64,000 nt of DNA from Corallococcus sp. EGB. Its GTDB lineage: Bacteria; Myxococcota; Myxococcia; Myxococcales; Myxococcaceae. The DNA lies in NCBI RefSeq assembly GCF_019968905.1, contig NZ_CP079946.1, positions 6,111,356 to 6,175,355 of the forward strand, read 5' to 3'. Below, piece by piece: positions 60,227 to 64,000 of the stretch. The translations under genes and the position numbers were made by a program. Numbering within the stretch: position 1 is the stretch's first letter; each line of letters starts with the position of its first letter. The notes beneath the pieces are model-generated. The model was not told the DNA's origin, searched no databases, and worked only from the letters and a program-made list of their open reading frames with translations.

Positions 60227-62194
60227 ATGGCGAAGCGGCTGGGAGAGCGGTTGATTGAGGCCGGCCTCGTGACCCCCGGGGCCGTGGAGCAGGGTCTGGA
60301 GCACCAGAAGATCACCGGCCACAAGCTGGGGGACTGTCTGGTGGAGCTGGGCCTGCTCCAGGAGGCCGCGCTGCTGCGGCTCCTGGCCAACGAGTTCCAG
60401 ACCCGCTTCGTCACCGCGGACAAGCTGGCCAAGGTCCGCATCGACACGAAGGTGTTGGACAAGCTGCCGGTGCGGCTGGCGGAAGCGCAGAACGTGCTCC
60501 CGCTGGCCGTGGATCCGGAGCGCAAGCTGCTGTCGGTGGTGGCAGCCGAGCCGCAGAACAAGTCGCTGCTCGACGAGATCGCCCTCGTCACCGGCATGTC
60601 GGAGGTCTACGCGTACATCGGCCTGCGCAGCGCCATCGCCGCGGCCATCCGCAAGCACTACTACGGCGACCCCACGGCGTTCACCACGCTGCTGGAGGGC
60701 CCCGCGCCCAACAGCGGCCCCCGCCGTCCGGACACCCCGTCGAACACGCACGTGGGCACGGAGCCCGGGCGCGGAGGGTCGTCCGCCGGGCGCAGCCCCA
60801 CCAGCCTGAGCATGCGGCTGGAGACGGACGCGCGGATGCGGCTGCAGCGCTCCGGCAGCGGCACCAACGTGGCGCGCGTCTCCACCCAGCGGCGCGAGCC
60901 GGGCGGCCCGCGCGGCCTCATCAGCGACACGGACTACGTGGAGACGCTGAGCCTGATGGTGGGCCTGCTGGAGCAGGACCGGCCCCGCCACCGGGGACAC
61001 TCCGCGCAGCTGGCGCGGCAGGCGGGCATCGTGGGCCAGCGCATGGGCATGCCCCACAAGGAGCTGGCGGCGCTGTCCATCGCCGCGTACCTGCACGACC
61101 TGGGCAAGCCTCCGGAGCGGCACTTCTCGCTGGCGAGCAACGCGGCGAACCCGGAGTGGAAGGCCCAGGCGAAGGCGTGCTGCCGCGCGCCCACGAAGCT
61201 CTTCGAGACGGTGCACCTGCCCGCGCAGGTGAACACCATCCTCGCGCAGCTGTACGAGGCCTGGGACGGCTCCGGCACGCCCCAGGGCGCCAAGGGCGAG
61301 GACATCACCCTGGGCGCGCGCATCCTGGCGGCGGTGGACAGCTTCCTGGAGCTGACCAAGAACCCGGGCAACGCGTTCGGCCGCGTCTTCAGCAAGACGC
61401 AGGCGCTGGAGCACCTGCGCACGAACGCGGGCGTGCTCTACGACCCCGTGGTGGCGGACATCGTCGGCCAGCTCCAGAGCGGCGAGCTGCTGGCGCACCG
61501 GCTGGCCAGCGAGGGCCGGCAGGTGCTCATCGCGGAGCCGGACGAGACCACGCGCGGCGAGCTGCTGGAGGCCGTGCTCAAGCAGGAGCTGGTGGCGCAC
61601 GCGCTGTCCACGTTGGACGGCGCGCTGGACGGCCTGGCGCGGCAGGACTGCGACGTGCTGGTGGTGAGCCTGCGGCTGGGCCAGCAGGAGGTGATGGACC
61701 TGCTGGAGGCCGTGCGCTCCATGCCGGAGAGCGCGGGCCTGCCCATCGCCGTGGTGGGCGAGCCGGATGCCCAGGCGCGCGAGCGGCTGCTGATGGCGGG
61801 CGCGACGGCGGTGCTCTCCCCCAGCGACAAGGCGGAGGTCGCGCGCACGGTGCTGTCCCTCTTCCAGGACCGCGTGCAGCACAACGGCCCGGGCCGGGTG
61901 GTGCGCGGCAGCTTCGACGAGCTGCCTCCCAAGGAGCTCCTGCGCACGCTGGGCGGTGGCAAGAAGAGCGGGAAGCTCCAGCTGCGGAGCCACACGCTGG
62001 AGGGCTCGCTGCACCTGGAGCGCGGCCGCGTGGTGCACGCGGCGTTCGGCGGCCACGCGGGCGAGCCCGCGCTGCAGGCCCTGCTGAAGCTGAAGCAGGC
62101 GGACTTCGTCTACGACCCGGACGCGCTGCTTCTGGACATGCCGCAGCTGGACCAGGACCTGGAGGTCCTGGCCAACGCGCTCACCCCAGCGTGA
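60227..62194 (+). CDS. Multi-domain regulator: MshEN, HD-GYP, pseudo-receiver, DUF4388
   Basis: A 655-residue soluble protein. Residues about 1-145 are a MshEN/GspE-N domain (GERLIEAGLVTPGAVEQGLEHQKITGHKLGDCLVELGLL), known in MshE to bind c-di-GMP. A disordered linker leads to an HD-GYP domain (about 235-415) with AYLHDLGK (His290-Asp291) and degenerate GYP WDGSGTPQG. A receiver-like domain (about 425-545) has Ser in place of the phospho-acceptor Asp (CDVLVVSLRLG). The end (about 555-650) is DUF4388 (LHLERGRVVHAAFGG). It probably senses or degrades c-di-GMP. It overlaps the convergent tatD end by 14 bp. Confidence 0.85.
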   Translation: MAKRLGERLIEAGLVTPGAVEQGLEHQKITGHKLGDCLVELGLLQEAALLRLLANEFQTRFVTADKLAKVRIDTKVLDKLPVRLAEAQNVLPLAVDPERKLLSVVAAEPQNKSLLDEIALVTGMSEVYAYIGLRSAIAAAIRKHYYGDPTAFTTLLEGPAPNSGPRRPDTPSNTHVGTEPGRGGSSAGRSPTSLSMRLETDARMRLQRSGSGTNVARVSTQRREPGGPRGLISDTDYVETLSLMVGLLEQDRPRHRGHSAQLARQAGIVGQRMGMPHKELAALSIAAYLHDLGKPPERHFSLASNAANPEWKAQAKACCRAPTKLFETVHLPAQVNTILAQLYEAWDGSGTPQGAKGEDITLGARILAAVDSFLELTKNPGNAFGRVFSKTQALEHLRTNAGVLYDPVVADIVGQLQSGELLAHRLASEGRQVLIAEPDETTRGELLEAVLKQELVAHALSTLDGALDGLARQDCDVLVVSLRLGQQEVMDLLEAVRSMPESAGLPIAVVGEPDAQARERLLMAGATAVLSPSDKAEVARTVLSLFQDRVQHNGPGRVVRGSFDELPPKELLRTLGGGKKSGKLQLRSHTLEGSLHLERGRVVHAAFGGHAGEPALQALLKLKQADFVYDPDALLLDMPQLDQDLEVLANALTPA

Positions 62195-62957
62195 GGTTGA
62201 AGAGGCGGGCCGCGTTCGCCGTGGTGACGCGGGCCACCTCCTCCAGCGACACGCCCTTCAGCTCCGCCACCTTCTTCGCCGTCTCCAGCACGTGCGCGGG
62301 CTCGTTCTTGCGGCCGCGGTGGGGCACCGGCGCGAGGAAGGGGCTGTCCGTCTCCACCATCAGGCGCTCCAGCGGCGCGAAGCGCACCGCGTCCTGGAGG
62401 GCCTCCGTCTTCTTGTAGGTGACGACGCCGGACAGCGACAGGAAGAAGCCCCGGTCCAGGTACTTCCGGGCCGCGGCGGTGTCGCCGGTGAAGCAGTGGA
62501 TGACGCCGCTCGTGACGTCCTCGGCGGACAGGGCCGCGTCGCAGTCGTCATGCGCGTCGCGCACGTGCACCACCAGCGGCTTGCCCAGGCGCTTCGCGAG
62601 CGCGCACTGCCGCCGGAAGACGGTGGCCTGCACCTCGCGCGGCGAGTGGTCGTAGTAGTAGTCCAGCCCGGCCTCGCCCACGGCGCGCAGCTCCGGGCGG
62701 GCGCAGGTGCGCTCCAGCATCTCGAAGTCGGCCTCCGTGGCGCGGGCGGCCTCGTGCGGGTGGATGCCCAGCGTGGGCGACAGGAAGTCCGGGTGCCGGG
62801 CGGCGACCTCCAGCGCGTGCCCCCAGTCCCCCGGACCGTGGAACTGCCCCACCAGCACCGCGTGCACCAGCCCCGCGGCGCGCGCGCGCTCCAGCACCGG
62901 CGCCACGTCCGCGTAGTCCTTCGGCTCCAGGTGGCAGTGCGCATCAACCAGTCTCAT
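62181..62957 (-). CDS. tatD: TatD family metal-dependent hydrolase
   Basis: A 258-residue TIM-barrel DNase. Metal ligands: LVDAHCHLEPKDYADV (HxH), GEAGLDYYYDHS (Glu), VVHVRDAHDD (His), VIHCFTGD (His) and MVETDSPFLAPVPHRGRKNEP (Asp). It is a 3'-5' DNA exonuclease/repair-type enzyme; despite its name it does not act in Tat export. The ATG overlaps the upstream HEAT-repeat gene stop by 4 bp, with CAGGAGAAGCC before it. The two form an operon. The gene ends 14 bp inside the convergent HD-GYP gene. Confidence 0.93.
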   Translation of the reverse strand: MRLVDAHCHLEPKDYADVAPVLERARAAGLVHAVLVGQFHGPGDWGHALEVAARHPDFLSPTLGIHPHEAARATEADFEMLERTCARPELRAVGEAGLDYYYDHSPREVQATVFRRQCALAKRLGKPLVVHVRDAHDDCDAALSAEDVTSGVIHCFTGDTAAARKYLDRGFFLSLSGVVTYKKTEALQDAVRFAPLERLMVETDSPFLAPVPHRGRKNEPAHVLETAKKVAELKGVSLEEVARVTTANAARLFNLTLG

Positions 62958-63928
62958 GGCTTCTCCTGAAACAGCTCTTCCAACTCCGTCCGCGCCTCTT
63001 CCGAGGCGAAGGTGGGCACGGCGGCGCGCACGCGCTCCAGTCCCTCCGCCACGCCCAGGCGCCACACGCCGTCCGCCGCGTCCAGCCGGTCGTCCTCTGG
63101 CGCGGCGCGGTCCTCCAGCACGGCGAGCAGCCAGGGCAGCGCCCGGGCATCCCCCAGCCGTCCCAGCCCGCGCGCGGCGGCGCCCCGGCACGGGTCCTTC
63201 GCGTCCGCGAGGATCTCCCGCAGCCGCTCCAGCGCGCCCGGGACCTTCAGCTCGCCGCACAGCTCCACCGCGAGCGCCCGGTCCCCGCTCCACTTCTTGC
63301 GCGTGCGCTGCATCAGCCAGTCCGCGCCCTCCGGGTCGCCCAGCTTCAGCAGCACGCCCGCGGCCTGCGTCTTGTCGAACGCCGGCAGCAGCCACTTGCC
63401 GAAGAGGCGCTTCACCGCCGGCAGCGCCCGCGCGTCCCCCAGCTCCGCCAGCGCGCCCAGCGCCCGGAAGCGCAGCGTGTCCACGTCCAGCGCGGCCACG
63501 AGCACGTCCAGGCCCGCCGGGTGCTTGAGGGCGGCGATGCCTCGCGCGGCCTCGAAGCGCACCTCGGGCGTGGGGTCCTCCAGCATGCCGGCCAGGGCCC
63601 CGCGCGCGTGCGGCAGCGCCAGGTCCGCCAGCCGCCCGGTGGCCTCCAGCCGCACGCGGGTGTCCTCGTCGCGCAGCCGGGGCAGGAGCATGTCCGGCAG
63701 CTGCTCCGGCGGCAGGATGACGGACGCGAGGCTCACACCCGAGCGGCGCACCTCCGGCTGCGCGTCCGCGAGCAGCCGCACCAGCACGTCCGTGAACTCC
63801 CCGGCGTGCGCGGGCTCCTCCGACGCCAGGTGGAACAGCAGCTCCGCCGCCTCCGCCCGGCTCGCCGGACGCTTCTCACGCTCCAGGGTCAGCAGGGCGC
63901 GGTCCCGCTCGGCACGCCAGTCCGCCAC
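62954..63928 (-). CDS. HEAT-repeat protein
   Basis: A 324-residue, all-helical, highly charged protein of at least eight HEAT-like repeats (VRLLADAQPEVRRSGVSLASV; MLEDPTPEVRFEAARGIAAL; LADAKDPCRGAAARGLGRLGD; VLEDRAAPEDDRLDAADGVWRLG). Such proteins are scaffolds binding partner proteins. GTG 63928 has AGAGG about 9 nt upstream. It is translationally coupled with tatD, so the two may act together, but no defined role is known. Confidence 0.85.
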   Translation of the reverse strand: MADWRAERDRALLTLEREKRPASRAEAAELLFHLASEEPAHAGEFTDVLVRLLADAQPEVRRSGVSLASVILPPEQLPDMLLPRLRDEDTRVRLEATGRLADLALPHARGALAGMLEDPTPEVRFEAARGIAALKHPAGLDVLVAALDVDTLRFRALGALAELGDARALPAVKRLFGKWLLPAFDKTQAAGVLLKLGDPEGADWLMQRTRKKWSGDRALAVELCGELKVPGALERLREILADAKDPCRGAAARGLGRLGDARALPWLLAVLEDRAAPEDDRLDAADGVWRLGVAEGLERVRAAVPTFASEEARTELEELFQEKP

Positions 63929-63934
63929 GTCTCA

Positions 63935-64000
63935 TCACCTCTCTCGCGCCCGGGCCCTCCCGCGCTCCAGCGCGGTCTGGGTGTCCCGGTCGCTGTCTGG
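63935..64000 (-). CDS. End of an upstream minus-strand gene (truncated by window edge)
   Basis: One minus-strand frame reads DSDRDTQTALERGRARARER then TGA TGA (63937-63932) just before the HEAT-repeat gene, with the HEAT gene ribosome site inside its end. Double stops and close spacing suggest a real preceding operon gene with a basic helical C-terminus. Only about 20 codons are visible, so identity is unknown. Confidence 0.35.
   Translation of the reverse strand, partial: PDSDRDTQTALERGRARARER

Overview
The window is high-GC bacterial DNA of the kind found in Myxococcaceae (Myxococcota), most likely Corallococcus or Myxococcus. Direct pointers are a Myxococcales-restricted TIGR02265/DUF2378 family gene (45176-45718), a MYXO-CTERM-type sorting tail on a large secreted amidase (50901-53798), many small lipoproteins, multi-domain signalling proteins and an ECF sigma / caspase operon. 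Genus is inference. It appears chromosomal: the core genes gap, pgk, tpiA, secG and a tRNA-Leu(GAG) lie together, and no phage, plasmid or transposase gene was recognised.

Layout. 1-4.3 kb: two secreted proteins (the first cut by the window edge, the second an M28 peptidase) sharing a C-terminal domain, with a VOC-family gene and a small hypothetical gene between them. 4.4-8.9 kb: zinc metallopeptidase plus ATP-grasp ligase pair, then a FUSC transporter. 9-12.2 kb: REC-histidine kinase, KaiC-like ATPase and receiver operon. 12.3-16.4 kb: MATE exporter, a multiply frameshifted pseudogene, a formaldehyde-dehydrogenase-like enzyme and a receiver lacking the phospho-acceptor Asp. 16.4-18 kb: a proline-rich protein with a colicin-M-like C-terminal signature overlapping a lipoprotein gene, a possible toxin-immunity pair. 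18-20.8 kb: a GntR/FCD regulator whose upstream side carries about 13 palindromic repeats with 50-bp periodicity, then four 58-bp tandem repeats. 20.8-26.5 kb: carboxylesterase, then an AcvB-like hydrolase in an operon with MprF (aminoacyl-phosphatidylglycerol synthesis and turnover).

27-36.9 kb: a 7TM chemoreceptor, a gene interrupted by an in-frame TGA, hemolysin III, a Tat-leader SDR, an FAD monooxygenase, an SRPBCC/alcohol dehydrogenase pair, two lipoproteins (one a methyltransferase) and OsmC. 36.9-40.9 kb: a frameshifted lipoprotein, then a tight operon of ECF sigma, membrane anti-sigma candidate, caspase-like lipoprotein and carboxypeptidase-regulatory-like lipoprotein. 41.1-45.1 kb: two lipoproteins, then YceI / LysR / pirin with two identical dyad operators flanking the LysR gene. 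45.2-47.2 kb: the TIGR02265 gene, a decayed glycyl-radical-enzyme gene and tRNA-Leu. 47.2-50.8 kb: gap-pgk-tpiA-secG, all on the minus strand. 50.9-64 kb: amidase, diacylglycerol kinase, FAD dehydrogenase, RlmI-like methyltransferase, an OB-HD YhaM-like protein, a MshEN/HD-GYP/pseudo-receiver/DUF4388 regulator, TatD and a HEAT-repeat protein.

The best candidates for something undescribed are the 50-bp-period palindrome array beside the GntR gene, the putative toxin/lipoprotein pair, the sigma-caspase operon and the GTTCC-N6-GGAAC operators of the LysR/pirin/YceI locus. All functions are read from sequence patterns alone; no database search was run.
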